Source: Odontocerum albicorne (taxonomy: Eukaryota; Arthropoda; Insecta; Trichoptera; Odontoceridae). From it: a stretch of DNA of 64,000 nucleotides. Of this stretch, positions 43,001 through 54,600 are shown piece after piece. The first letter of the stretch is position 1, and the number at the start of each line of letters is the position of its first letter. The notes under the pieces were generated by a model. It was not told where the DNA came from. It saw only the letters and a list, made by a program, of their open reading frames with translations, and did not search any database. The stretch lies in NCBI GenBank assembly GCA_949825065.1, contig OX463848.1:39353380-39417379 (forward strand), given 5' to 3'. The position numbers and the translations under genes were made by a program.

Positions 43001-43689
43001 TTTGGCTCTTTGAGAGTGGGTAAGCAAAATATGTTGTTTATTGTAATTTTACTGTTTGCAAAATAAACATATACTTTTGTTATGACAAGCAAATTTAGTA
43101 AATGGACCACCCAAAGGATTGCCTGCTTAACAGCTGATGTTCAAGACTTCCAAGAATGCGTTGGCAGGCTACTACGATGCGCCGTAAAACCATCGAACAC
43201 GACCTCAGCAATGAGTGTAATTGACTTCTTCGATCCCACATGATGTCTTAGAAGACTATGTTGATCGTTTTGACAGATCAGAGAATTTTGGCCGTTGAAC
43301 TTTTATCAGATGCGTGCAACATTTTTTTTCAAGATGTGTCAATAAATCTATTTTAATGAATTCCCTGAATGGATGTGAGGGAGAACTACTTAAAAACGCG
43401 TAGGTTTAAGATATATAACACAACATAGAAAAATATACGAGTACATGGTAAACGAGACAGACGAATGTGCCATATCTCTTGGCTTAAGATCTTGCGGGAA
43501 TGGTTTCGGTGCAATTCTACTAAGTTGATCAGGAGTGCAGTAAATAAAATAAAGATGTCATGATGGTGATCAACCTCCGATAGTATACGGAACCTTGAGA
43601 AAATGAATGAATGCCATGGGGTAAGGAACAGGAAGATCATTTTGATCTTGGACACCATTATTTATCCAACGACGTTCTGAACCGACGTT
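43001..43689. other. No gene; possible LINE relic
   Basis: 43,390-43,640 has a decayed, LINE-like minus/plus mixture, too weak to assign. It contains one TACTCGTA octamer (43436-43443, reversed). Confidence 0.3.
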
Positions 43690-43985
43690 CTTTTATCAAA
43701 ATAATCATTTGATTCAGTGAGACTTTCTTTGGTCTTCCTCTATCATGTCTTCCTTATCATGTTTTAAATATACATTTGCGCTGTATATTTCTTTTGGTAG
43801 TCTTCGTTCATTCGTTCCATGTGCCCAAACCATCCATCATAACTTAATTCTATATTCCGTCTGACATTGTGATCCCATGTATTCTTTTAAGTGCGCACAT
43901 TTCTACAGCATGTGCTCGACTTATTTCAGTATTTTTCCATTTTGCGTTTTATTCCCATACATCAACGACGGTACTAAATACTGTT
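43690..43985 (-). mobile_element. RTE-1 LINE fragment
   Basis: tttggtcttcctctatcatg, gcgctgtatatttcttttgg, gttccatgtgcccaaaccat and gtattcttttaagtgcgcac in minus-strand order. Interrupted at the right by the JOC-1 tail. Confidence 0.65.
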
Positions 43986-43986
43986 T

Positions 43987-44210
43987 TTTTTATTTTTTTT
44001 TATTATTAAACAAAGTAAATTATTGTACAAACATTTGTCAAGGCTATACCTATTTACAAATTTATTACTTAACTAATCTTAATTATATATTATAATTTAT
44101 GAACTTACTTAATCTTATTTTCCTACATATCATTTTATTTTATTTATTCAATCTTAATATATGAGATCTTAGAAATAATTAACACCTACATACTACTTAT
44201 ACCTGTCGCC
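43987..44210 (-). repeat. JOC-1 LINE 3' UTR
   Basis: T-rich start (A tail reversed), then tacaaacatttgtcaaggct, atctcatatattaagattg (reversed) and an attaacacctacatactact block, all matching 2,990-3,250. Confidence 0.7.
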
Positions 44211-44329
44211 GATTCTCAAAAATAGGATGAAAATTATGGGTTTCTCTCAATATAAATGGTTTCGAATCCAGAGTTAAAACGCCCATGAGGAGTGTGTCTT
44301 CTCTTAACGGCCATATATTATATAAATTG
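44211..44329. other. Unassigned
   Basis: Short spacer. Confidence 0.3.
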
Positions 44330-44641
44330 TCGTATTATTGGAGTATTGCTGGCAAAACCCTTCGTGATAGATTACGAAACACAGAAATCTGGAGGATGTG
44401 CGAAGTTGAAGATATTGTCAGATGGTGACGACAGAGAAGAAGGTTCTGGAACGAACATGTATCCAGAATGGCGGAACCAAGAGCCGTAAGAATGGCCAAG
44501 GACAGTATCCCCCAAGCAAGCAGACCTCCAGGACGACCTCCCAAAAGATGGAAAGACAGCTGGCAGTCGACGTCACAAAAGGGAAACGATGATGCAGGAC
44601 CATAAAAGGCCTACAGGGCTTAAAGAAGATGAAAAAGAAGA
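44330..44641 (+). pseudogene. LINE-5 C-terminus
   Basis: The plus strand reads GKTLRDRLRNTEIWRMCEVE, DIVRW, a stop, RRRFWNEHVSRMAEPRAV, SRPPGRPPKRWKDSW and further stops, ending in a gaaaaagaagaag tail. The basic GRPPKRW block is typical of LINE C-termini after RT. Upstream domains absent. Confidence 0.7.
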
Positions 44642-45216
44642 AGTCTTTTTATTATCACAGTTTTCTTGTTCTTTTTATTAGTACCATATTGTTCTACCTG
44701 CCCCAATAGAGACATGGCGTGAGGATGGTGACATTGGCGAAATTGTTGTTTTTCACGCACCGCAAGTTACGCACCCCTCTCCGAATGATGGACCCCTTTC
44801 AATCAGTTTGATTCTGTCAGTCGGGTCTTTGACTGGAATGGATTTTTTATAACTGGCATCGCTACTTAGTTTCGTAAGCCGATTTTAATAACTCAGACGG
44901 CGAACAGTCCGTGTTGGGAAATGAACAAATTAATGGCGTCAATTCTGAGTTATGCTGAATCGTTTTTAATTTCCAACACATGTCGATCATTGTGGTTTAG
45001 TTGAATGAAGATTGCCTTGTACTCACTCACTCGCGAGGTCACGAGTTCGATCTTTGATAATTGCTACTAGTATAATAAGAATTGGTACATATTACCAATT
45101 GATCATGTTTGTTTATATGCATGTTTTGTTAATTTATTGAGTGGAAACAAGTTTAGCAATGCTTTTTTTTTCTTTAATTTTTATTAGGACGATATCTTCC
45201 AAACTAGGTCACGATA
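44642..45216. other. No gene; RTE-1 terminus scrap
   Basis: 44,690-44,735 carries ctgccccaatagagacatgg (RTE-1 end). The rest is unassigned. Confidence 0.4.
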
Positions 45217-45430
45217 ACGTCCATGGCTGAATTGTTAAGACACCTGACTTCTATCTTGGGGACTACGGGTTCTGTTCCCGTTTGAGCCCAATTTTTTTTA
45301 TTAGGTTTCTAGCCTGGTTTTACTTAAGCCATGTTTCACATCTGTCTTCTTGGAGTGAAGAGAGTGCCACATCGCAATGAGTCTGTCAGGTTTTACTGTA
45401 TAAAACGAAATTGAACTAAAATACAATATC
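45217..45430 (+). mobile_element. SINE-2 copy
   Basis: Head with ccatggctgaattgttaaga and gggttctgttcccg (decayed B box), body with agcctggttttacttaagcc, tail with caatgagtctgtcaggtttt and aaacgaaattgaac. Confidence 0.6.
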
Positions 45431-45699
45431 TTCTTGATTAAGTTGGTAAGACTCTTGACTTCCACTCGGGGGTTTCGGGTTCGATTCCTAATGGCATCCA
45501 AATATAAAAAATAGGATGTCAGTCTGATAATAGTATGTCTGCCAACAATACTTGTGTGGGCTTTGCGTATTTGAGTATTATTGCATATTCATATACTGTA
45601 GTGTTGTTATCACATGCCATGATGAACTGCAGGTTCCGTGCCTACTCCAGTGGTTATAAAACCAGAAGAATGAGGACGAAGATAATGTTGTCTTCCGAC
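45431..45699 (+). mobile_element. SINE-3 copy
   Basis: Head aagttggtaagactcttgac with B box ttcgggttcgattcc, then tctgccaacaatacttgtgt and the tail region gtgcctactccagtggttat. Directly follows SINE-2. Confidence 0.6.
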
Positions 45700-46059
45700 A
45701 AAACACTTCAGTATATTTAAAGTCAGTTTGGATGGATTGAGGGGCACTATACGAAAGACTGAATGAATTTTATAGCTGAAAAACCATAAATATCTACATA
45801 TATGTTATATGAAGTGATGTTCGTTGTTATTACATTTCAAGCTTTTGGGTTGTCATATTTTCGACGTGCAAAGCACTCACAACATATGTTATCTCAGTTA
45901 AATGACTTAACAAAATAGATTTTTAAGATTTTCGTGGCGCATCCAGAATGACCAAATTCAAAAATTTGGAAGAATAAAAGTATTAAATTTGACAATACAT
46001 TGTAAGGTATATTTATCGTTGTAGAAGTATATCAGAATACTAGTATATAACGGATATTG
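45700..46059. other. No gene seen
   Basis: AT-rich unassigned. Confidence 0.3.
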
Positions 46060-46384
46060 ACGACCTCCGTGCTCCGTGGTTTCGGGTTCGATTGTTGTTG
46101 TTAGCCAAGAAAATTATTGCTAGACTGTAAAATAATTCATTAGGTAACAAATCTCACGCGCAATAAATGTATGTGAGTGATGACCCTTACCTATTCACTT
46201 GCGGGATAGTATTGCCATCACGTACGATGACGAATCGAGTGGATCTTAACCCGAAGAATCAATTAATGGACCTGAATACAATGTTCTCTAACAGACACGC
46301 TCTTCAATTAGCCTCAATAACTACTCGGGATTTTAAGGGGTATCATACGAATAATTATTATATACACGCATACGTATATGACAT
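46060..46384 (+). mobile_element. SINE-3 fragment and spacer
   Basis: gtggtttcgggttcgattgt (B box), ctgtaaaataattcattagg and gggatagtattgccatcacg resemble SINE-3. The end beyond ~46,240 is unassigned. Confidence 0.45.
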
Positions 46385-46990
46385 CACGTTATTTCCGTAT
46401 CGGTGTAGGCAGAGAGGACAAAACACCATGCTTACATACCTCGACACATATTCTACGGCTTATACGATATCTCTGTTTTTCTACATTTCTTTCTTTCAGA
46501 ATATCATTCACTTGATCCGACCATACTTTCCTTGGTCTTCCTCTCCCACGTCGTTCACTTACATTCGTGGAAGCCTAACAGACATCAACAGTAAGATGGA
46601 GGAGAGGCGATTGAGATGGTATGGGCACGTTGGACGCAGAGCACCCGATCACATTGTGAACCAGGCAATCTCCATGGCTCTTCCTCGAACAACAACCAGA
46701 GGAAGACCAAAGAATTCATGGGTGGTGCAAAACGATAACCTGATGCAGAGGCACGGCCTGGGGGACGTAGTCCGGGACAGAAGAGCATACACCTGAGGAC
46801 GAGGAGAACTGACCCCAACAGTCTTCGCAGACAGTGAGTTGGGATGGAGCCAGGGAGAAGAAGATACATTCTACAAGCCCAAACAATCTCAACGTACTTT
46901 CCGTCGTCTTACTGAACACACCAGCCTTTAATTCACATCCTTCCCTAATTACTTAATTCCGTATTCTGTCATAAATACAAATCATTAATA
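46385..46990 (-). mobile_element. RTE-1 LINE, interrupted by RTE-2a
   Basis: Minus-strand landmarks on the left: tcggtgtaggcagagaggac, tctttcagaatatcattcac and ttggtcttcctctcccacgt. On the right (46,868 on): ctacaagcccaaacaatctc, ttactgaacacaccagcctt and attccgtattctgtcataaa. Confidence 0.7.
46567..46864 (+). pseudogene. RTE-2a LINE C-terminus inside RTE-1
   Basis: The plus strand reads SLTDINSKMEERRLRWYGHV, APDHIVNQAISMALPR, GRPKNSWVVQNDNLMQRHG and VVRDRRAYT, then a stop by frame shift, ending gggagaagaaga. Flanks tacattc (46560-46566, 46865-46871) are the target duplication. Closely similar to 17.7 and 14.1 kb. Confidence 0.8.
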
Positions 46991-47074
46991 ATCATTTTTT
47001 ATGGTTAACTCAATAGAGACGTGTTGATGATGATGACGATGATGTTTCTTGTACATTATTTTATTTTTTGTGAT
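46991..47074. repeat. ATG/GATGAT simple repeat
   Basis: tgttgatgatgatgacgatg (47,022-47,042), typical of an RTE-type tail. Confidence 0.5.
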
Positions 47075-47240
47075 TTATTTAGTTCAACATTGTTTATTGC
47101 ACTGTATATAACGGTATATACCCCTACCGGTATCAAGGTTTTCACGTCAGCATCAGGAGAGCACAAACAAGACTTGAAACTGGTAGGGTTATACTGTCAT
47201 GTAAAGTGAAATAAACAGTGTTTGACTAAACAAAGGATAA
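47075..47240. repeat. Foldback element with ~55-bp imperfect inverted ends
   Basis: Left: atttagttcaacattgttta, ttgcactgtatataacggta. Right, reversed: gtttagtcaaacactgttta, tttcactttacatgacagta. Both continue into an accctaccggt-like block. Partial second copy at 21,240. Superfamily unknown. Confidence 0.65.
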
Positions 47241-47375
47241 TATCTTTAAACCTCCATAGTGTTTATGTATTTACTATAAATAACATTGTTTTATTTAATA
47301 TAATCAGGCGAGTATTCTAGAAGATAGAGCCAAGTAAATGCTTTTGTTCGTTAAAACCCTTCCTTCCCTGTTCCC

Positions 47376-47959
47376 TGTGATGTGTAACTAGTACACATTG
47401 CTTCTAAAAACTGTAATATCTCTATAAATATAATAAATACTGGGTTCAGATTTTAGGTATTCCTCCGTAATGCATTTACGCACTGTATGAGAAAATAATA
47501 TTAATAATAATTAGCACTTATCGGTCACATGAAAGATATTTTGTGAAAATCGGGAATAAATTCACCAATACAATCAAACGTGTTCCAGTGTGACGTAGGT
47601 ATATTCATTCTAAAAAAACCGCTATGGGTGAGGAAGCGACGCTATTCACGCCTCACTCTCACTCTACTTCGGTATATGGGAACGCAAGAAATAGAATCTC
47701 AGTTCGCTCGCATCTCTCGCTTCAGTAGCTTGCGGGCATTCATTTGAGGTGATCTCTTCGCCTGTTTTGTGAACGTCTGCCGATGTTTTTTTTCATGTTT
47801 TCAGCAATTAAATTTTAATTATTATTGACTTCAAATTTTATTAATTTAAGCGATTGGCTATGAATATTCTTATTTTACGGTTTTAAATCGTTCATTTTTA
47901 CATGTGTATTGATGTATATTGAATACACAGCACCGGAATACACGGATTTTTTTAGCACA
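47376..47959. repeat. Dispersed repeat AB, copy 2 (uninterrupted)
   Basis: Continuous match to 3614-3751 plus 7141-7596. At 47,510 it reads taataa-taattagcactta with no Helitron, giving the pre-insertion site. GC-richer core tcactctcactctacttcgg and gtatatgggaacgcaagaaa. No matching flanking duplication found. Confidence 0.8.
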
Positions 47960-48554
47960 AGAAGATAAAGATTAATGAAACATTCATTTTCTAAGTCATT
48001 GACTTTCTATCTTCCTAGGCCTCTAGTATTAGATAAATATGTTTTTGTATTATCCCCACAAATCTTTATTAAAACAATTTTCATTGGCATGATGTAACCT
48101 GGTTATTTATATGTCAGTTATATCATCAATTTCATCGAAAACGAGTTCTGTCACCACAGCGTATTCATTCATCTACAATTATATGATGAACAATGGAGTT
48201 GACTTATCCGAGATAGACGACACACGTGTCCAAAGTGTGTCAGCAAAGCGTTCATTTTCATGCCCAATGAGTTTCCATTATTTTACACCATTATCATGGT
48301 AATTGCTATCAGTAACAAGTAAATAACAACTTGTTTTGTCGAACAATGTGATTATTTATGTAATGTGAATTGTTTTCTCTTGGTACTTGTATGCTGTTGA
48401 AATAATGATAAATGAAAAAGATTTTTGCATTAGAACGACCTTTCTTTCCATCAAGATGCTGAGGTATCATCTACCTGCTTGGTTTTAACTAGTATGATAC
48501 ATAAAACTTGGTTCTCTTGTATTCATTAAAAATTCCGGAGGTAGGCAGAGATAA
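47960..48554. other. No gene seen
   Basis: A 63-codon ORF (48,111-48,302) without domain. Nothing else. Confidence 0.35.
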
Positions 48555-49620
48555 GAAATATTTAAAAAAAACTTTCCGACTAACGAAAATTTCGCCTCTT
48601 ACACGTTCATACTTCTCGTCATGTCCAATATTATACTATTCATACTTCATTCTTTACCTTCTTTTAAAATCTGATCAATTTAATACATCCATGTATTTCT
48701 CTATCTATTACTTACACGCAAACCTACTTCTGACTTTTATACTCGCATAGTCATTTTTTCAGTATTAATTTTCTCCACATGTCGAAACCATCTTAAAGCT
48801 ACTTTCTTCATCTTGCTTAACTCTTACAGGCTTAGTGGTCCACGTTGTGTACCACCTTTTTTTGACGCAGTACTGCACAATGGTACACGCAATGTACCAC
48901 TTATTAAACCTCTCTATTGCTGCACGAACGCTCAGATTATGTACCACTTAGTATAATATAATACTTATGACCCATATCCGCACATCTCCAGTTCTGGTCC
49001 TGTTTAAATTAATTTAGCTTCTAATATTATTGACAGTTAGTTGTTCTTGGTGTGCCGACTTGTGCGTATAAAAGAAAACGTTATATATTTGTATTTAATT
49101 TTAATAAAAAATAGTTGTGTTGTGATAAAATCGACTTCAGTTATTGTGGTAAATTTATATTTAGGTTAAAAATTAATTTTACTCGGATGTATTTCGGCAT
49201 TATTTGGTGGTACATTAGAAGTACCAGTGGAAATATGGACTAGTGGTACATAAGTTGTACCACCTCACCAGGAGTTCCTTGACCTACCGAGGAAGTGGAA
49301 ATATGTTAGTTTAGCATTTGTATGTATATTTTTTCAAACACATTAAAAAAAATTATGAGAAACTCGACTTTTTATTTTTTTGTGCAGCCTGAGTAAAAAT
49401 AAGTGAAGTTTACCTGTGCCTGTAAGGATTAAAACATAAATTCATTCATTTCTGATTTCATCGTTCTACCTTTTTTCATACATTGACATTTAATTTTTTT
49501 TCTTTAGTTCACATCTTCAATTCACTTAATATAATCAGATTTTTACTTATTTTTTTTTCATTCACTTATTTTACTTTAATTCACATTTGAATAATTACAT
49601 TAAGTTGAAAAACTTTAAAA
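48555..49620 (-). mobile_element. RTE-1 LINE, interrupted by TTAA element 3
   Basis: Left part: ttcatacttctcgtcatgtc, attctttaccttcttttaaa, ttctccacatgtcgaaacca and tttcttcatcttgcttaa. Right part (49,429 on): a ttcattcatttctgatttca region, weaker. Confidence 0.55.
48821..49428. mobile_element. TTAA-target (piggyBac-like) non-autonomous element 3
   Basis: TTAA at 48817-48820 and 49429-49432. Ends ctcttacaggc and, reversed, tccttacaggc. Length 608 bp, no transposase. Six exact copies of TGTACCAC or its complement lie near the two ends (48848, 48893, 48940, 49207, 49243, 49256), three on each side. Confidence 0.8.
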
Positions 49621-50399
49621 AATACTAGAAAAGGATTTTCTCGACCCTATTTTAAGGTAATATTTCCTGTCGCACCCTAAGAAAAATGTTCTTTATTTTC
49701 TCCAACAGAAATCAATAAATCCTTCCTTATCAGCTTTTTATCTCCTTTCTACCAAAAATTATGTGTCAGCTTAATTTAAATTAGATCCTTATCGGCAGAA
49801 TTACCAACAAGAAAAATTATTTTTGATTTCCAAAAATTCCAGCAAAAAAAAAACGTCAACATAAATTCTCCGTTAATTCGATAATTTGTCGAGCGAATTT
49901 TTGTTTTGTTTTTTTTTTAGACTTGTAAATTAAATTTTATCTTAAATCGTGAGAACAAAGGGCGATAATTCAAATCAATTATTACTTAACACGTCAAGCC
50001 ATAAATTATTACTTATGACTTTTGTTCACGAGAATATTACGTATGAACTCAAAATTTTAAAAAAAACTTTCTGTTTTTGGTTTAAATGTTTTGTGTTATC
50101 TTGATTTTGGCATATATGAATGTGTGAAATTGCCATACGCAAAAACAAAGATATGTGAAGTAGTTGATCATAATTCAGAGAAAATGTAGGGAATTAATTT
50201 TTCTATGCGAATTTAGAATTATCACATGGCAAGAAACTCGACAGGTTGTATTGTATAAAACGAAAGTCTAATGTAACGATTTTGAAATATAAGATTTTGA
50301 ATTTAAATATAAGATTTTGAATTTAATACCTGCTCAACTTTCTAGAAATAGATACTTATTTTAAGATTTTTATACGAATCTTTCATTAATGTCCTTGTT
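49621..50399. other. No gene; short duplication
   Basis: 50,290-50,330 has a 23-bp duplication (tataagattttgaatttaa). 50,335-50,400 resembles 19,530-19,600. Otherwise AT-rich. Confidence 0.4.
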
Positions 50400-50865
50400 C
50401 ACCTTGACGTATGGTAATTAAACTTGAAGGAATAAAATAAGATTAATGCTGTGGATCTAGATGCGTTCACTAAAGAAAATTATGGAGTATCGATGTATGA
50501 AATAAGGCGAAACGAAGACATCAGAAATAAATGCATTAATTTAATGGATGTTTGAAGTAAGATAAAGCTAGAAGCTTTAAGATAGTTTGGACATGTGGAA
50601 AAAAATAATTACTAAACGAGTGTACAAGTCAAAAGTGCAAAGCGTGCGTATAAGAGGTAGAGCGAGGAAAACGTGGCTTGGTCGACCAGATTTTCAATGA
50701 CGGTAAAGAGAGAAGTATAAATAATAGAAGATAGTGCATGACCTAATGTATGAATGTAGGTGAAGCGAAATATGTCTGATTGAATATACAAGTTTGGAGA
50801 TATGTTCTCTCTACCTACTCCGCATGGGTCAGGACGTGATGATATGTCGGTATCTTTAATTTTGT
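50400..50865 (+). pseudogene. RTE-1 LINE C-terminus, diverged
   Basis: Landmarks: aaattatggagtatcgatgt, ttagtttggacatgtgg-like region, agtgtacaagtcaaaagtgc, ggtagagcgaggaaaacgtg (the RGRARKTW region) and acctactccgcatgggtcag. Confidence 0.6.
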
Positions 50866-50914
50866 ATAACATTTATTCAAAAGTTTTTTTTTAATTCTGT
50901 GATAAAACCATGTG

Positions 50915-51052
50915 GGGACATTTTTATAAGTTCGTGTGTCCATTTTGTATAAGTTCCTGTATTATTTTTTTATAAGTTCATGTATCGATTTTTTATAAGT
51001 TCTTGTATTCATTTTTTAGAAGTTCATGTATCGATTTTTTATAAGTTTGTAG
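50915..51052. repeat. ~25-bp minisatellite (about 6 copies)
   Basis: Unit ttttttataagttcatgtat + cga with substitutions. Confidence 0.85.
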
Positions 51053-51508
51053 ATACAAAGCAATAATTCTATATCAGAACTTAAGCATTTCTTTAGGTCA
51101 TTTGATGGCGGATTTCGATAGAAATACTACCTATTGCAGACGACCTCATGTTGCAAACTACGGAAAACTTGAATGCATTTTCTTCGATAATGACCTGGAG
51201 AATCTTAAACTAGCCTCTGTTAAAAGTGTATCTTTATATTTACTTACTACCGTTGTTAAATTAAAGGTTTCCTGTAGAATGATAAATTTGGTTCGAGAGA
51301 TATGGTAGAGTATCCTTCCCTTTTATTCTCAGACGAAATCAACCAAGTTCTTGTGGTCAGTGCCATATATGCCTTGAAGATGTCGTGTTGGAGGCGGATG
51401 CTTTGTATCCCATGGACCGCAAAGTGCACCAACGTCTAATCTTAATTACTAGGTATCATATTTTTTGTCTTCCAAATATACAGTCTAAAAAGTTCTTTAT
51501 TTTTTACT
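51053..51508 (+). pseudogene. LINE RT-tail fragment within an old repeat
   Basis: 51,345-51,450 (plus) reads a decayed VSAIYALKMSCWRRMLCIPW, then TAKCTNV, resembling the DAF(E/L)LWCWRRMLRIPWTA.RTN block of endonuclease-RT LINEs. Upstream parts recur at 19.7-20.1 kb. Confidence 0.5.
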
Positions 51509-51512
51509 TATA

Positions 51513-52121
51513 TGTCATGTATCTACTGCCAGCACATGCTAATCTTATCTATACATTCACCCTCAACGCAACCAATGTTCCGCTTATCTAAGAACCTATA
51601 AATATCATTATCTGTAACACGGTATAATCACCAAAACCGATGTTATCTTATCCACAGTTAAATAAATATTATAAGTTATATTATACCCTTGTCAAGCTTA
51701 TCGATACTAACCATGTACTAAATCCTATAAATATTAGCGCTATCACATTAGTGTCAATTTAACTTCGATGTATTATGTTAAGTTTGTCATCTCGTCTGCC
51801 CAAATTCAATAAGATTAGATATCACTAAATGAGTAAGCTGGGGACGAGATAAATCACCGATATCGACTCGACCTTAAAGGGCAAACATAACATGCTCGAC
51901 GAATTCCTTCTTAATCTATTGAAGGGTCGTGGTATAGTTATCTTTGCTTTGAATAGGACGTCATATCTGAGGCAGAATCACTATTCTTAAAGCCGCTAAG
52001 ATATTAACATCATCCTTATTATAATACTGTTAATATTATACATCAATTTAATTCAACCTTCATACAAATAAAACTACACGTTGAAATTCTAAAAGTGTTT
52101 TCGTTGCAAAAGGCCATAACA
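51513..52121 (+). mobile_element. Solo LTR, copy 2 (609 bp)
   Basis: Starts TGTCATG and ends ATAACA. 4-bp target duplication tata (51509-51512, 52122-52125). Inverted relative to copy 1 at 31.1 kb and nearly identical. No gag/pol nearby. A tataaatat motif in the first fifth could be an LTR promoter element, but this is only a motif match. Confidence 0.85.
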
Positions 52122-52125
52122 TATA

Positions 52126-52554
52126 CATGAAAAGCTTTACATCGCAAATTCGAGATAAAAAAAGTAACATATATTTTACGAGTATACTTCGAAACATACA
52201 TTGGCAATGAATGTTTTGAAGAATCATGTTCACATTAAGCTCAAACGAAATTCCCCATTAAATACAAATCATAAATGCGCCATAGTACGAAAAGGTAAAG
52301 AAATCATAATTACGAAGTAATCAATTATTTAATACTCGTATATAAATTGTAACTTAGAAATTAAAAAAAATACGTTAAAATTTTGTCGTCAAAAATATTT
52401 TTCGTTAAAAAAAAAAACAATCTTCGTGTTATTTATGTGAAAATGTCATATTGTGAGAAATATTACGTTTCTTCGTTACGAAAACTATTTCAAAACTGTA
52501 CTCGACAAAAAAAAACCATCGTGAACACGCAAGTTTAAATCCATTTTCAGTCAT
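52126..52554. other. No gene seen
   Basis: AT-rich. Two TACTCGTA octamers (52177, reversed; 52333). Confidence 0.35.
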
Positions 52555-53465
52555 ACTTACAGAACATATATGGTATGTTTACAGTCATATATTATTGAAA
52601 ATGGTTTGGTGTATTTATAGTAGTATGTTTGTGTTTATGGTATAGTCATCCAGATGGGTGTGTCGACAGTAATATATTATATTTTTGGATATCGTGTGGT
52701 TTGTTTATTGCCATGTATTAGAGAAAATGGTATTTACATTGGTATGAGTATGTGTACAGTCACCTACGTGGATGTGTTTATAGTCTTATATTATTGAAAG
52801 TTGTGTGATTTTTTTCCAGTCATATGGATGTATTTCCAACCACCCACGTAGGGGTGTTTACAATCCTATATTATTGAAAATTGTGTGGTGGGATGACAAT
52901 CATATGGGTGTATGTAGAGTCACCTATATTGGCGTGTTTACAGACATATATTTCTGGAAATGTAGTGGTGTGTTAAGTCATATACTCGTATTATTGAAAA
53001 TGGTGTGGTGTGACTACAGTCATATGAGTGTATTGGCATTCACCCACTTCATTTTGTTAACAGTCATATGGGTATATTTAGTCACCCACTAGGGTCTGTC
53101 ATAGGGGTGTGTTTTTAGTCAGTCACTTGGAAGTGTTTACAGTGATATATGGTATTATAGTAAATGGTGTGGTGTGATTAGTCATACTAGATTAGTCGTA
53201 TTGACAGTCACCCATACATTAGATAAGTCGTATTGACAGTCACCCACTTGGTTGTATTTACAGTCATATGGGTATGTTTTACAGTCACTCACTTGGGCCT
53301 AAGTCATTGGGGTGTGTTTTCAGTGATCCACGTACAGTCACATATAATTGTAAATTGTGTGGTATGATTAGTGATATGTGTATTGACATTCATCCACTAG
53401 ATTTTCTTTACAGTCATATGGGTGTGTTTGCAGTCACCCACTTGAGTGTTTGCAGTCATATATTA
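52555..53465. repeat. Degenerate tandem region
   Basis: Irregular repetition of short blocks: cagtcatatattattgaaaa, tggtgtggtgtg, catatgggtgtgttt and cagtcacccactt. No fixed period. ORFs of 95 and 102 codons across it reflect the repetition. Confidence 0.8.
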
Positions 53466-53814
53466 GGAGTACCGGACGAAAATGTCGTTTTTTCTACAGT
53501 CCTTTTTGACTATCAGTTGTTTTCAGTTATCGAACTTTTACCATTCTTTTGTATTCTATCGGTGTGGACACCTTGAGGACGGTTTTTAAAAGAAATACCA
53601 TTTTTTTCTCGTTGTCTTAGAATTTTTTTCCAGATAAACATTTTTTGAAAAATTTGATCATAAAAAAAACACAATGCAACCACCGCAGTTAAAAATATTT
53701 GTGATGTTTACAGGAGTGTAAATGTTTGACAGTGCCAGAAGTCGAAAAAAAATTCAAAGTGGTAATTTTGTTTTAAAAAATTAACTATGAAAATATGAAT
53801 AGTGAAAGTTAATC
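53466..53814. other. Unassigned, possible mariner 5' region
   Basis: ccggacgaaaatgtcgtttt (53,472) is weakly mirrored by the reversed right flank near 54,680 (agacgaaattttttttt). Not strong enough to call terminal repeats. Confidence 0.3.
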
Positions 53815-54600
53815 TGGACATTTAACGTATTAAAATCGAGGCAAATCCTACCAAATCGATTCAACAGATTGCAGATAAACTCAGATAGTAATAGTCAAGC
53901 GTAAAAGAACATTAAAAAAAAAAAAAAAAAACAGGGCGTATGGATACTTCACGATTTGACCAACGAGAGACATTGGATCCGCGCAGATCGAATGCCCCAA
54001 AACGTGAGAAGAGAATTCACAATTTCTTCATTATTTTGTGACGGGATGAAAAGTGGATTATGAACTCGAACCGAGGTGGTCAAATCAATGGCTTTCAAAA
54101 AGGCATGTATCAAAGCCAAGTGCTAGACCGAGCCTAACGCTAAAATAGGTCCTTTTATCAGTATGGTGGCATTGCAAAAGGATTATCCATTACAAAGTCC
54201 TTGAATACGGTAGCCACAACAATGGCGGAGATTTATTGTAATCAGCTCGAAAGTATAAATATCGCAAAAAATCCACGAGGTCTGATATAGCTAATAAAAT
54301 ACAAATGGTTTTCAAACACGATAATGCAAGGCCCCATACGGCAAAAATCACGAGAGATAAACTGAAGGAATTCGAATTGAAGATAATTCCTCACCCGCCA
54401 TATTCACCTGACCTTACTGCTTCTGATTACTATTTATTCAGATCGTTGCAACAATATTTGGGCTAAATTGTTTTTGAAAATATTGAACAAGTAAAATTCA
54501 GTCTTGAAAAGTACTTTGCATACAAATCGTCTTATTGTTTATTCAAATGGTATGTAAAAATACATAGAACGACAGAAGAAGGTTGTATCAATTGAGGGGG
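53815..54600 (+). pseudogene. Mariner transposase pseudogene with D,D(34)D traces
   Basis: Broken plus-strand frames keep NPTKSIQQIADKL (second helix-turn-helix, about 53,840-53,885) and a WI-HDL linker-like stretch. Then come RDEKWIMNSNRGGQ (first catalytic Asp, near 54,045), HDNARPHTAKI (second Asp at 54320-54322) and PYSPDLTASDYYLF (third Asp at 54425-54427). Exactly 34 residues separate the second and third Asp, the mariner signature. Multiple stops and shifts; an A-run at 53,911-53,930 disrupts it. Not related in sequence to the 24-kb copy in any overlap I can see. Confidence 0.85.

Noticed and set aside
52805..53576. ORFs of 95 and 102 codons
   Set aside because: They run through the degenerate tandem region and show only its repetition.
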